A stretch of 64,000 bases of DNA. It comes from Nocardia sp. MH4 (GTDB lineage: Bacteria > Actinomycetota > Actinomycetes > Mycobacteriales > Mycobacteriaceae). Where the stretch lies: the NCBI RefSeq assembly GCF_019266065.1, contig NZ_LPNR01000094.1, positions 1 to 64,000 of the forward strand, in the 5' to 3' direction. Of the stretch, positions 8,394 through 19,004 are shown one piece after another. The first letter of the stretch is position 1, and each line of letters begins with the position of its first letter. The position numbers were made by a program, and so were the translations under genes. Under the pieces are notes generated by a model. The model did no database searches. It was not told where the DNA came from and saw nothing but the letters and a program-made list of their open reading frames with translations.

Positions 8394-8888
8394 ATGACGA
8401 ACGCCCGCGATATCGCCCTCTGCCTGCCCGAGGACGCGGAGACCCTCGGCACCGAGTCCGTGCGGATGCGCCTGCTCACCGACGCCGACGCCAGCGACGG
8501 CACCGTCAGCACGCTGGAGGTCACCATGGCGCAGGGCGCCGACGGCGCAGCGCCGCACTTCCACACCCGCTCCGACGAGCTGTTCTACGTCGCCGACGGC
8601 GAACTCCAGGTCATGGCGGGCGACCACATCCACACCGTCGGCGCGGGCGGCTCCCTGGTGGTCCCCCGCCACATGCCGCACGCCTTCGGCGCCACCCCCG
8701 ACAGCGGCGCGCGCATCCTCATCGCCCTGATGCCCGGCGTGCAGCGCTTCGAGTACTTCCGTCTGCTCGACCGCCTGATCCGCGGCGAGGCGACGCACGA
8801 CGAATTCGTCGCCGCCCAAGAGGAATTCGACAACCACTTCGTCGACGCGCCCGCCTGGTGGGCCGAGCGCAACGCCCACCGCCGCTGA
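8394..8888 (+). CDS. Cupin-domain protein
   Basis: A 164-residue single-cupin protein. The metal-binding motif 1 is visible near residues 49-62 (PHFHTRSDELFYVADGEL), with His and Glu ligands; motif 2 is PRHMPHAFGA near residue 90. The C-terminal 50 residues are helical and rich in Glu, Asp and Arg. The fold resembles small quercetinase-like or sugar-binding cupins, but the substrate cannot be told from sequence. It is divergent from marR across shared half-sites, so expression is probably induced by the MarR ligand. Inference: a small-molecule dioxygenase or binding protein in a stress or detoxification response. Confidence 0.82.
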   Translation: MTNARDIALCLPEDAETLGTESVRMRLLTDADASDGTVSTLEVTMAQGADGAAPHFHTRSDELFYVADGELQVMAGDHIHTVGAGGSLVVPRHMPHAFGATPDSGARILIALMPGVQRFEYFRLLDRLIRGEATHDEFVAAQEEFDNHFVDAPAWWAERNAHRR

Positions 8889-8973
8889 CCCGCGATACCG
8901 AACCGAGCAGTCTGTGGCGCAGATTGCAGTCATCGCGGGAACAATAGCGGCGAAACCCCTGGTTATACGCCGT

Positions 8974-9390
8974 ATGACGTTCTCCGTACCGGTCCTCGTC
9001 CGCGGCTACGAGCTCGACACCCAGGGCCACCTCAACCACGCCGTCTACCACCAGTACGGCGAGCACGCCCGCTGGGAGCTGATGCGGGCGGCGGGGATCC
9101 CGCAGGACAAGTTCCTCGCCGGCGGGATCGGCGCGGTCGTCCTCGAATCGACGATCAAGTACCGGCGCGAACTGCGCGGCGGCGACGAGGTGACCGTGAC
9201 GGCCACCTGCGAATGGGACGGCGGCAAAGTCTTCCGCTTCCACCACCAGATCATCAAACTCGACGGCACGGTGTCCGCGGAGATCACCGTGGTGGCCGGC
9301 GCGATGGACCTGACCGAGCGCAAGCTGGTCCCCAACCCCGGCGAGCACTTTCGCGCTCTGGCCGAACGCCCGGAGCTCCTCGGCCTCTGA
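8974..9390 (+). CDS. Hotdog-fold acyl-CoA thioesterase (4HBT type)
   Basis: A 138-residue hotdog protein of the 4-hydroxybenzoyl-CoA thioesterase/YbgC type. The motif YELDTQGHLNHAVYHQYGEHAR (residues 10-31) carries the Asp of the family active site and the helix that begins at LNHA. I chose the ATG at 8974; a GTG at 8914 would add 20 residues unlike the family. There is no clear ribosome site, and TTATAC-like sequence precedes the start, so leaderless translation is possible. It sits 85 bp after the cupin gene. The acyl substrate is unknown. Confidence 0.8.
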   Translation: MTFSVPVLVRGYELDTQGHLNHAVYHQYGEHARWELMRAAGIPQDKFLAGGIGAVVLESTIKYRRELRGGDEVTVTATCEWDGGKVFRFHHQIIKLDGTVSAEITVVAGAMDLTERKLVPNPGEHFRALAERPELLGL

Positions 9391-9676
9391 ACCCGAGCCG
9401 ACACGGCCCGTATCGTTCAGCAATCTCGCGGCGATGCGGGCCGTCGGCGTACCCGACATCGTTAGCTGATCGATTGCCGGTGCGACGGTGTGATCCCTGG
9501 TCGAGTTGTCCGAAATTCTCTCCCCGCTAGGCGATCACGCGCCGCTCGGCGGTTTGCCCGAGGCCCCGCAAATCTTGCGAACCGACTCGGTGACGCCCGC
9601 TCGCGCGTTATGATCCGTAGCACCTTCGGGGGTTCTGGCAAATCGCGAGCAGACGAGAAGATCGGAGTGAGTGCCC

Positions 9677-10096
9677 ATGACCGACGCCATCCACCTCCCC
9701 GCTACCGCGTCGTCCCGAGATCGGGGCCCCGCCTTGCGCGGATTGCTGGTGGCCGAGTCCGAGCGCGACATCTCGGTGCGGGTCGACGGTGGTACGTGGA
9801 CCTTCGACCGGCGTGACGTCGTGCGGCTCACCGAAGACCGCGCCACCGCGGGGGAACGGCAGGTGCGCGTCGACATCCGGCCCGGCGCGACCGCCGATTT
9901 CACCCGCCGGATGCGGGTGGAACTGGTCGACCGGCCGATCACCCTGGCGCCCGAGCCCTCCGAGGCACTCGGTGACGACCTGCTGGCCCAGGCCACCCGC
10001 GCCTGGGCGGCCAAGCTGCGGATCGCGGAGCGCGGCGGAGTCACCGGCGCCACGTTCACCTTCCGCGACGGCATCAACTGCGACAGCCTCGACTGA
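9677..10096 (+). CDS. Conserved small protein paired with ATP-grasp enzyme; possible modified substrate
   Basis: A 139-residue protein I do not recognise. Residues about 22-88 look like a small all-beta domain (LLVAESERDISVRVDGGTW, then QVRVDIRPGATADF). A helix (LLAQATRAWAAKLRIAE) leads to a 17-residue tail rich in Thr, Ser and Asp ending GINCDSLD. The ATG at 9677 has GGAG at 9664-9667; a GTG at 9671 is too close to it. The ATP-grasp gene starts 13 bp downstream. Inference: the tail offers Thr/Ser donors and Asp acceptors like graspetide cores, so this may be the substrate of the ligase. It could equally be an accessory protein. Confidence 0.6.
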   Translation: MTDAIHLPATASSRDRGPALRGLLVAESERDISVRVDGGTWTFDRRDVVRLTEDRATAGERQVRVDIRPGATADFTRRMRVELVDRPITLAPEPSEALGDDLLAQATRAWAAKLRIAERGGVTGATFTFRDGINCDSLD

Positions 10097-10109
10097 ACGG
10101 CCCACGGTC

Positions 10110-11069
10110 ATGGAACGCGCGACCGACGCGGTGCTCATCGTCTCCGAAACCGACGACCTGCACGCCGATGCGCTGGCCGCCACGTTACGAGAACACCACG
10201 GGCTCGACCCGATTCGGCTGGATCTGCGCGACTTCCCCAGGGAGACAGGCAGTTTCCGGCTGAACAAGGCAGGCACCAATCGCGCGCTGGCCCACATCCA
10301 CGGTCTCGACGACGTGCGCGCGGTCTGGTGGCGCAGGCCGCACCCGTGTCTGGTACCGCACGGCGTGCGCGCCGCCGACGACGAGTTCCGCCAGGCCGAA
10401 TGCGACGGGTTCCTCCAGGGCATGCTGTGGTCGATCCCGGCGTACTGGATCAACGATCCGGCCGCCGAGCGCACCGCCAGCCGCAAGATCGTGCAGCTCG
10501 AGACGGCACAGCGGGCCGGGTTCGCCATCCCGGAGACACTGATCACCAACGATCCGGACGAAGCCCGCAGTTTCGTCGAATCCCGTTCCGGCCCAGTGGT
10601 ATACAAGCGCACGGGCACCGGGCGCGGCGAATTCTCCGAGACCAGGATCATCACCCGGCCGGAGCTGAGCAGGCTCGGCTCGATCCGGTCGACCCCGACC
10701 ACGTTCCAGGACTACGTCGAGGCCAGCTGCGATCTGCGGGTGGTCTGGGTCGACGGCATCGAGTGGTCGGTGCGCATCGATTCCCAGGCCGGCGTCGGCC
10801 GGGTCGATTCCCGGCTGGACACCTCGGTCGGCTTCGCCCGCGACCGGCTGCCCGCCTCGGTCAGCAAGTCGCTGGCCACCCTGATGGGGGCCCTCGGGCT
10901 GAGCTTCGGCGTCGTCGACCTGCGACTGGGCAACGACGGCGAGTACTACTTCCTCGAGGTCAACCCACAGGGGCAGTTCGCCTATCTCGAGATCAAGACG
11001 GGCCTGCCGCTGTTCACCAGCCTGGCGAACCTGCTCGTGCACGGGGACGGTGCGGTCCCCGGCTGGTGA
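10110..11069 (+). CDS. ATP-grasp ligase of the MvdD/graspetide-synthetase type
   Basis: A 319-residue ATP-grasp enzyme. The pre-ATP-grasp domain (about 1-110) holds the VWWRRPHP motif typical of peptide-modifying members. The ATP-binding domain includes GPVVYKRTGTGRGE (about residues 163-176) and the metal and catalytic site near LEVNPQGQFAYLEIKTGLPL (about 286-305), which matches the MvdC/MvdD pattern. These enzymes form omega-ester or omega-amide links between side chains of a precursor peptide. Only the 139-residue protein upstream is close enough to be a partner; no transporter or protease is nearby. A RimK-like amino acid ligase role cannot be excluded. Confidence 0.8.
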   Translation: MERATDAVLIVSETDDLHADALAATLREHHGLDPIRLDLRDFPRETGSFRLNKAGTNRALAHIHGLDDVRAVWWRRPHPCLVPHGVRAADDEFRQAECDGFLQGMLWSIPAYWINDPAAERTASRKIVQLETAQRAGFAIPETLITNDPDEARSFVESRSGPVVYKRTGTGRGEFSETRIITRPELSRLGSIRSTPTTFQDYVEASCDLRVVWVDGIEWSVRIDSQAGVGRVDSRLDTSVGFARDRLPASVSKSLATLMGALGLSFGVVDLRLGNDGEYYFLEVNPQGQFAYLEIKTGLPLFTSLANLLVHGDGAVPGW

Positions 11070-11076
11070 GCGCGCC

Positions 11077-11349
11077 TCAGTCGGCCGGATTCTTGCGCCG
11101 GTTGGCGCCGCCACGGCCGCGCAACTCGACGTGCGACTCGACCAGCACATTGTGGATGAAGCCGTACGAGCGGCCGGTGGCCCTGGCCAGCGAGCGGATG
11201 CTCGCGCCCGCCTCGTACTGCTTCTTCAGCTGGGACTGCAACCGGTCGCGGGACTTGCCCGTGACCCGGGTGCCCTTTCCCAGCGCGGCCTTGCCGATCG
11301 TCGTCTTGCCCTTGGCCGACCTAGCGGCCTGTCTCGCACTGTCGCTCAT
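11077..11349 (-). CDS. Small helix-turn-helix protein (Rv1473A-like)
   Basis: A 90-residue basic protein. The core (about 38-80) reads as an HTH: LKKQYEAGASIRSLARATG, RSYGFIHNVLVESHVELRGRGG. The N-terminal third is Lys/Arg/Ala-rich and probably disordered. Similar short HTH proteins are widespread in actinobacteria, and one (Rv1473A, from memory) sits next to the same ABC-F gene in M. tuberculosis. It converges on the ATP-grasp gene with seven bases between stop codons. The regulated genes are unknown; the domain also resembles the HTH of resolvases. Confidence 0.75.
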   Translation of the reverse strand: MSDSARQAARSAKGKTTIGKAALGKGTRVTGKSRDRLQSQLKKQYEAGASIRSLARATGRSYGFIHNVLVESHVELRGRGGANRRKNPAD

Positions 11350-11491
11350 GGCTTCCTCCGAGTCGCCGAGCAGCTGATTCCAGGCTAGACACTCCGGAGT
11401 CGGTGATCAACGAAAACAGTGATGAAACTCACGCGAGTGCCGCGAGTTCCCTCCCGACACAGCGTTTCACGCGCGACACACCGCCGTCACG

Positions 11492-11656
11492 GGCCCCTGA
11501 CGGCTCAGGCGGTATAGAACAGCGCCCGAGCCGAGGACCTCCGTGGTGACGCTGCGCTACCGCCTCCGGCCCCTGACGGCTCAGGCGGTGTAGGACAGCG
11601 CCAGAGCCGGGGACCTCCGTGGTGACGCTGCGCTACCGCCTCCGGCCCCTGACGGC

Positions 11657-11663
<7 letters not shown>
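11492..11663. repeat. 76-bp tandem repeat abutting the ABC-F stop codon
   Basis: Copy 1 (11492-11567) and copy 2 (11568-11643) differ at only four positions. The first 20 bases recur as a truncated copy at 11644-11663, which contains the ABC-F stop codon (11657-11659). Each copy carries a CCTGA-CGGC-TCAGG hairpin. This fills most of the 307-bp gap between the two minus-strand genes; the rest (11350-11491) shows nothing clear. Confidence 0.9.
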
Positions 11664-13288
<1,625 letters not shown>

Positions 13289-13437
13289 AGGGCTTCTCCT
13301 CGTGTCGAAAAAGAATGGTGAGCGCCGATTCGACCCATCGTGCACCGTCGATGTCGGCAAGAACCACTCATTTTACCGTCCGCGGACTCGGCGACCGAAC
13401 CGGCGCCGCCCGGTGTGAGCGTGGTTACTCTCGTCGC

Positions 13438-14202
13438 ATGACTACCGATCTACTGGGCAGGACCGCCCTCGTCACCGGAGCGAGCCGCGGCATCGGCCTG
13501 GCCACCGCGGCCGAACTCCTGCGTCGCGGGGCCAACGTGCTGATCACCGCGCGCAAACCCGAACCGCTCGAGGCGGCGGCCACCGAGCTGCGCGCCCTCG
13601 GACACCCGGGGCAGGTGAGCGCGCTGGCGGGCAACGCGGGCGACGCCGAGGCGCGCGCCGAGGCGGTGGCCCGCGCGGTCGCGGAGTTCGGTTCGCTCGA
13701 CATCCTGGTCAACAACACCGGCATCAACCCGGTGTACGGCGCGCTGATGGACGCCGACCTGGGCGCGGTCGGCAAGATCTTCGACGTGAACGTGGTGGCC
13801 TCGCTGGGCTACATCCAGCAGGCCTACCGGGCGTGGATGGCCGAGCACGGCGGCGCGATCGTCAACGTGGCCAGCGTGGCCGGCATCCGGTCCTCGGGCG
13901 TGATCTCCGCCTACGGCGCCTCCAAGGCGGCGCTGATCCGGCTCACCGAGGAACTGGCCTGGCAGCTGGGCCCGAACATCCGCGTCAACGCGGTGGCGCC
14001 GGGCGTGGTGAAGACCAAGTTCGCCGACGCCCTGTACTCGGCCGACGAGGACCGCGCCGCGAGCGTCTACCCCTTGAAGCGCCTCGGCGTCCCCGAGGAC
14101 GTCGCCAAGCTGATCGCGTTCCTGGTCTCCGACGAAGCCGCCTGGATCACCGGCGACTGCGTCCGGGTCGACGGCGGCCTGCTCGCCACCGGCGGCATCT
14201 GA
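13438..14202 (+). CDS. Short-chain dehydrogenase/reductase
   Basis: A 254-residue classical SDR with a Rossmann fold. Visible: cofactor motif TGASRGIG near residue 13, LVNNTGINP (the usual NNAG has Thr instead of Ala), the Ser in IVNVASVAGI, and the YGASK catalytic Tyr-Lys pair near residue 158. The C-terminus, VRVDGGLLATGGI, is typical of FabG-like SDRs. An Arg after the first cofactor motif (TARKPEP) suggests NADP(H). No ribosome site precedes the ATG; TTACTCT-type sequence 8-14 bases upstream may drive a leaderless transcript. The substrate is unknown. Confidence 0.87.
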   Translation: MTTDLLGRTALVTGASRGIGLATAAELLRRGANVLITARKPEPLEAAATELRALGHPGQVSALAGNAGDAEARAEAVARAVAEFGSLDILVNNTGINPVYGALMDADLGAVGKIFDVNVVASLGYIQQAYRAWMAEHGGAIVNVASVAGIRSSGVISAYGASKAALIRLTEELAWQLGPNIRVNAVAPGVVKTKFADALYSADEDRAASVYPLKRLGVPEDVAKLIAFLVSDEAAWITGDCVRVDGGLLATGGI

Positions 14203-14211
14203 CCGACGCAA

Positions 14212-14249
14212 GGGCGGCATCGGTTTCCCACGCGAAACCGATGCCGCCC
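14212..14249. terminator. Bidirectional terminator between SDR and MMPL genes
   Basis: GGGCGGCATCGGTTTC (14212-14227) pairs perfectly with 14234-14249 around a six-base loop. It lies between convergent genes, 9 bases after one stop and 21 before the other. Confidence 0.8.
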
Positions 14250-14270
14250 AGCGGAACTACGACGTCGGGG

Positions 14271-16598
14271 TCAGTCCGCGGACTCCCGTCCGGCGGCGGC
14301 CAAGCCCTCCTCGGCGCGGGCCGCCTGCGCGCGCGCCAGCGGGTCGTTGACCAGGGTCTCGGTCTCGGCCACCGGCCTGCCGGTGGTGACACCCAGCGGA
14401 TCACGCACGGGGACATCGTGATTCAGCGACCGGCCGGCGCCGCCCTCGTCCAGGCCCCACCGATCGTGCAGGCGGCGCAGGAATTCCGGTGCGTACCAGT
14501 TGGCGTCGCCGAGCACCTTCATCGCGGCGGGCAGCAGGAAGCCGCGCACCAGGGTGGCGTCGACGATGACCGCCAGCGGCAGGCCGATGCCGAAGGCCTT
14601 CATGAAGGTGATGTCGGAGGCCAGGAAGCCCAGGAACACCACCGAGATCAGGATCGCGGCGGCGGTGACGATGCGGCCGATCCGCTCCAGGCCGAGCGCG
14701 ACGGCGGTGTCGTTCTTGCCGGTGCGGTCGTACTCCTCGCGGATGCGCGAGAGCAGGAAGACCTGGTAGTCCATCGCGAGACCGAACGCGGCGGCGAACA
14801 GCATCACCGGCACGGTGGCGGACAGATCGCCGGTGACGGTGAAGCCGAGCAGCCCGGACAGGTGCCCGTCCTGGAAGATCCACACCAGCGCGCCGAAGGT
14901 CGCGGTCAGGCTCAGCGCGCTCAGCACCACCGCGAGCACGGGCAGCACCACGCTGCCGGTGAGCGCGAACAGCACGAGCAGCATCACGATCACCACGAAA
15001 CCGAGCGCCCAGGGCAGGGCGTCCTCGATGGCGGTGATGGAGTCGACGTTGGCCGCGGGTACGCCGCCGACCAGCAGCTCGCTCGGCGTCTCGACCGCGC
15101 GCACCTGCCCGACCAGGTCCGACAGCGCGGCGCTGTCGGTGGTGGCGGGCACGATGGACAGGTAGACGGCCCGATCCGCCCGGAACCGGGCGTTGGCCGC
15201 GGTGGGACCGGTGAGCAGACCGCCCTGGGCGTAGCTGCCGGTCGCGGTGTCGACCCGGCGCACGTGCGTCAGATCCGACATCCGGCGGGCGATGGCGTCC
15301 ACTCCCGCCGCGCTGTAGGCGCTCTCGGGCAGCACGGCGACCAGGGGGTTCTGGTCGCTCTCGCCGAAGTCGGCGTGCACGATCTCGGTGACCTGGCGCG
15401 AGGGCATCGACGCGGGCAGGCTGCGCTCGTCGGGGAAGCCCAGCTGCACGCCCAGGAACGGCGCGCCCAGGATCAGTAGCAGCGCGGTCACGGCCAGGCC
15501 GATCGGGATCGGCTTGCGCATCACCGCGGTGGCCAGCTTGTGCCAGGCGCCCTCGCCCGGAGCCGGCCGCGGCGCCCGCAGGAACCACCAGCCGAGCTGG
15601 CCCTTGTCGATGCGGGTCCCGAGCAGCAGCAGGGTCGCGGGCAGCACGGTCAGCGAGACCGTCGCGGCCAGCGCCGCGACGAGGATGCCCGCGTATCCCA
15701 TCGACCGGATCGCCAGCAGCGGGAAGAACAGCAGACCGGCGAGCGCGACGGCGACCGTCAGCGCCGAGAACGCGACCGTGCGGCCCGCGGTGCGCAGGGT
15801 GGTCGCCACCGCGCCGGCCGGGGTGCGGCCCTCGGACAGTTCGTCGCGATAGCGGTTGACGATCAGCAGGCTGTAGTCGATGGCCAGACCGAGGCCGAGC
15901 AGGGTGGCCACGTTGGTCGCGCTCACCGAGAGCGGCGTGAACAGGGTGAGCATCCACAGCGCGCCCATGGTCGTCAGCACGGTCACGAACGCGACCAGCA
16001 GCGGCAGACTCGCCGCGACCAGCCCGCCGAAGACGAACAGCAACGCGAGCAGTGTGAGCGGGAAGGCAATCGCCTCGCCCTTGGCGATGTCGCGCTTGCC
16101 CTGCTCGACGGTCTCGTGCATCAGCATGGCGAAGCCGCCCGCCCGCACCTGCAGCGTCCCGTGGGTGCCGCTGAGCTCGTCGGCGATCGCGGCGACGCGT
16201 TCGTCGATCTCGCGTTCGCTGCCGAGCACACTGGCCACGATGAGGCCCTGCTTGCCGTCGACACTGCGCAGCGCGGGCTGGTGGGTGGTCCAGTAGGAGG
16301 CGACGTCGGTGACGCCCTCGCGTTCCTGCAGGTTGGCGACCAGCGCCGTTGCCGCGGCAGTGGATTCGGGGTCCTCGACCGAGGACTCCGTCTGTACCAG
16401 CAGCAGCAGGTTCGGCGGTGACTGCCCGAACTCCTCGCGCAGCACCTCGAGCGCTCTGCTGGATTCGCTGCCCGGGTCGGTGTATCCGCCGCCCTCCACC
16501 CGCTCGAACAGCGTGGCGCCGAGTGCGCCGAGCACCACCGCGAGCACCGCGAACACGCCGAGCACCCAGCGGCTGCGCCGCTTGGTGAATTCGAACAC
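14271..16598 (-). CDS. MMPL-family (RND) membrane transporter
   Basis: A 775-residue RND-superfamily transporter with two MMPL repeats. Each repeat has one membrane helix, a large extracytoplasmic loop, then a block of five helices. Proton-relay-like motifs GLGLAIDYSLLIVNRYRDEL (about residue 232) and AFGLAMDYQVFLLSRIREEY (about 615) carry the expected Asp-Tyr pairs. It is shorter than MmpL3 and lacks its long C-terminal tail; the last 60 residues are hydrophilic. In mycolata such proteins export lipids or siderophores, or efflux drugs, but no partner (MmpS, lipid synthase) is adjacent. The upstream gap 16599-16888 shows no recognisable feature. Confidence 0.9.
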   Translation of the reverse strand: MFEFTKRRSRWVLGVFAVLAVVLGALGATLFERVEGGGYTDPGSESSRALEVLREEFGQSPPNLLLLVQTESSVEDPESTAAATALVANLQEREGVTDVASYWTTHQPALRSVDGKQGLIVASVLGSEREIDERVAAIADELSGTHGTLQVRAGGFAMLMHETVEQGKRDIAKGEAIAFPLTLLALLFVFGGLVAASLPLLVAFVTVLTTMGALWMLTLFTPLSVSATNVATLLGLGLAIDYSLLIVNRYRDELSEGRTPAGAVATTLRTAGRTVAFSALTVAVALAGLLFFPLLAIRSMGYAGILVAALAATVSLTVLPATLLLLGTRIDKGQLGWWFLRAPRPAPGEGAWHKLATAVMRKPIPIGLAVTALLLILGAPFLGVQLGFPDERSLPASMPSRQVTEIVHADFGESDQNPLVAVLPESAYSAAGVDAIARRMSDLTHVRRVDTATGSYAQGGLLTGPTAANARFRADRAVYLSIVPATTDSAALSDLVGQVRAVETPSELLVGGVPAANVDSITAIEDALPWALGFVVIVMLLVLFALTGSVVLPVLAVVLSALSLTATFGALVWIFQDGHLSGLLGFTVTGDLSATVPVMLFAAAFGLAMDYQVFLLSRIREEYDRTGKNDTAVALGLERIGRIVTAAAILISVVFLGFLASDITFMKAFGIGLPLAVIVDATLVRGFLLPAAMKVLGDANWYAPEFLRRLHDRWGLDEGGAGRSLNHDVPVRDPLGVTTGRPVAETETLVNDPLARAQAARAEEGLAAAGRESAD

Positions 16599-16888
16599 CG
16601 ATATTCCCCTAACTAGTCACGCAACTGGGCGGCACGCACATCGACGCGCGGGGCTGGGGGAACTCCCGGCCATCCGCCTCGTCGGCCCGATCCTGTTGGC
16701 GGGTGGGCGCGTTCGCTCGGCGATGGTAGCAACTTCGTGGCGCCGCCGCCGGGCCTCGGGCCGACCCCGCGCACACCCACCGGATCCGGGTCAGCGACCG
16801 GTCCGCTACACCGCGCCGCGCGAGCACCGCTCGTCGTGCTCGGCGCGCCAGCACCCGGCACGTCGGGCGGTCGCGATCGGGCCGGATC

Positions 16889-17962
16889 TCACCCGATTCC
16901 GGCCACCGAGATCACCAGGGTGCGGCGCAGGCGCGGAGGTAGCGCAGCGAACAACGCGCGCATCGCCGCCAGGGTGCCGCCCAGGTCGTCACCGGACAGG
17001 TACGACCGTTGCAGCGTGTCGGGCAGCGCGAAGAAGGCGGCGAAGAAGATCGCGACGTCACGCGGCGGGAGCGCCAGCAGCGCCCGCAGACCGGCGCGGC
17101 GCAGGGCGGCCACGGCGCGCGCCCGGCCGGTCCACGCAGTCCCGCCCGCGACGACGAGGTCGGCCGCGCGCAGCGAGGCGGCGACGCTGTACCCGGTGGC
17201 GGGATGGGTCAGGCCACCCGCGGCCCCGAACCGGCCACCGCCCGGCCTGCCACCTTCCACGGGGAAGCGCACCCGCTCGACCGGTTCCGCACCGGTGACC
17301 GCGATGCCGCGGGCGCGCAAGCGGTGTTCCAGCCTGCGCCGCAGCACCTCGAGCCCGAGAGCGGGCCTGCCCGCGAGGCACGTTTCCTCGAACAACATGG
17401 TGTCCGGGCCGAGCGGGACGACGTAGAGGAACGAGGCCGGATCATCGGTGCCGGCGCCGTTGTCCGACCGCCAGTCCATGAACAGCGTCGGCTGGTCGGC
17501 GTCGAGGGCGTCGCGGCGGACGACGATGCCGTACGCCGTCTGCTCGGCCCGGCGTGCCGATCTGGTCAGGCCGCGGGCGTCGATCACCCGGCCGGCTCGG
17601 GTGATCCCGCTCGCCGTGCGCACCGTGCCCGCCCGCGCGTCCAGGTCGACGACTCGATCGGCGATCACCTCGGCACCGTCGATCGTCAGCGATCGTTGCA
17701 GCGCCGCGGTATCGAGGACCTGATAGGCGCGCTCGAGCCGGTGCTCGCCGAGCGCCCAGGCCGTCGGCCGGTCGACGGTCGCGGCGACGACCGCCGGGTC
17801 GAGCCAGTCCGGCAGTTCGTCGGCCCAGGCGGCATAGGTGGGCGTCCAGACGCGGTCGGGGTGCGGATCGATCACCGTCACCGGCCGCCCACGGGTCAGG
17901 GCGCGATGGGCCACCGCCCGGCCCGCGGGGCCGAGTCCGCAGATGATCAGCTCGGCGTGCAC
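16889..17962 (-). CDS. Lycopene beta-cyclase-like flavoprotein (CrtL/CrtY family)
   Basis: A 357-residue protein with an N-terminal dinucleotide-binding motif (ELIICGLGPAGRAVAHRAL) and family-like blocks: WADELPDWL near residue 46, AYQVLDTAALQ near 80, RVIDARG, QTAYGIVV, FMDWR (about 175) and FLYVVPLGPDTMLFEETCLA (about 192). GGLTHPATGYSVAASLRAA matches the late FAD-contact segment. These enzymes close the ends of lycopene to beta-ionone rings without net redox. No other carotenoid gene is visible nearby, so the pathway must be encoded elsewhere or the gene is an isolated remnant. It is divergent from the Ku gene. Confidence 0.82.
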   Translation of the reverse strand: MHAELIICGLGPAGRAVAHRALTRGRPVTVIDPHPDRVWTPTYAAWADELPDWLDPAVVAATVDRPTAWALGEHRLERAYQVLDTAALQRSLTIDGAEVIADRVVDLDARAGTVRTASGITRAGRVIDARGLTRSARRAEQTAYGIVVRRDALDADQPTLFMDWRSDNGAGTDDPASFLYVVPLGPDTMLFEETCLAGRPALGLEVLRRRLEHRLRARGIAVTGAEPVERVRFPVEGGRPGGGRFGAAGGLTHPATGYSVAASLRAADLVVAGGTAWTGRARAVAALRRAGLRALLALPPRDVAIFFAAFFALPDTLQRSYLSGDDLGGTLAAMRALFAALPPRLRRTLVISVAGIG

Positions 17963-18071
17963 CCGTCGATTGGATCAGACGCGACGATTTCAAGCACCGC
18001 CGCGTCACGGACGGGCACCGGTTCGGCGGCGGCCGCTCGCCCCCGGGCGATATCTCGGCCATCATGGGGAA

Positions 18072-18989
18072 ATGAGATCGATCTGGAAGGGCTCGATCGC
18101 ATTCGGGCTGGTCAATGTCCCGGTCAAGGTCTACACCGCGACCGAGGACCACGATATTCGGTTCCATCAGGTCCACGCCAAGGACGGCGGCCGGATCAAA
18201 TACGACCGTGTCTGCCAGGTGTGCGGCAATTCCGTCCAGTATTCCGACATCGACAAGGCCTACGTCTCCCCCGACGGCGACCAGGTCGTGCTCACCGACG
18301 CCGATTTCGCGAAACTCCCCGCGGCGGAGAAGCACGAGATCCCGGTGCTGGAATTCGTGCCCTCCGAACAGATCGACCCGGTGCTGTTCGACAAGAGCTA
18401 CTACCTCGAACCGGATTCGGCCACGCCCAAGGCCTACCAATTGCTGGCCGCCACCCTCGAGCGCATCGACAAGACCGCGCTGGTCCACTTCACGCTGCGA
18501 CAGAAGACCAGGCTGGCGGCATTGCGGGTGCGCGACGGCGTGCTCGTGCTGCAAACCCTGCTGTGGCCCGACGAGGTGCGTGCCGTCGACTTCCCGGCCC
18601 TCGACGACGCGCCCGCGCCGCGCCCGCAGGAATTGAAGATGGCCGAGACGCTGGTCGAATCCATGTCGGGCGATTTCGATCCCAGCGAATACACCGACGA
18701 ATACCAGATCGAATTGCAGAAACTGCTCGACGAGGCGATCGCCAGCGGCTCGGGCAAGGTGGAGTCCACCGCGGCGGCCGAGCCCGCCGAACAAACCGAT
18801 GCCGAGGTCGTCGATCTGGTCGCCGCGCTGCAACGCAGTCTCGAGGCGAGCGGCCGCCGCGACGCCGACTCGGCGCAGGCACCAGCGAAGAAGGCGGCGA
18901 AGAAGGCGCCCGCCAAGAAAGCGGCGCCCCGGAAAGCCGCGCCGAAGAAATCCGCCGACAGCAAGACCGCGGCGCGCAAAGGCGCGTAG
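18072..18989 (+). CDS. ku: Non-homologous end-joining protein Ku
   Basis: A 305-residue bacterial Ku, which forms a homodimeric ring on double-strand DNA ends and recruits LigD. It begins MRSIWKGSIAFGLVNVPVKV, the standard Ku start, and continues through HDIRFHQVHAKDGGRIKYDR and the bridge region IDKTALVHFTLRQKTRLAAL. After the core (about 1-255) comes a Lys/Ala/Pro-rich tail (APAKKAAKKAPAKKAAP) like the basic extensions of mycobacterial and Streptomyces Ku that bind DNA. The ATG follows a GGGGA ribosome-site-like sequence. No ligD is adjacent; a GNAT gene follows. Confidence 0.96.
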   Translation: MRSIWKGSIAFGLVNVPVKVYTATEDHDIRFHQVHAKDGGRIKYDRVCQVCGNSVQYSDIDKAYVSPDGDQVVLTDADFAKLPAAEKHEIPVLEFVPSEQIDPVLFDKSYYLEPDSATPKAYQLLAATLERIDKTALVHFTLRQKTRLAALRVRDGVLVLQTLLWPDEVRAVDFPALDDAPAPRPQELKMAETLVESMSGDFDPSEYTDEYQIELQKLLDEAIASGSGKVESTAAAEPAEQTDAEVVDLVAALQRSLEASGRRDADSAQAPAKKAAKKAPAKKAAPRKAAPKKSADSKTAARKGA

Positions 18990-19004
18990 GGCAGACTGGC
19001 CCGC

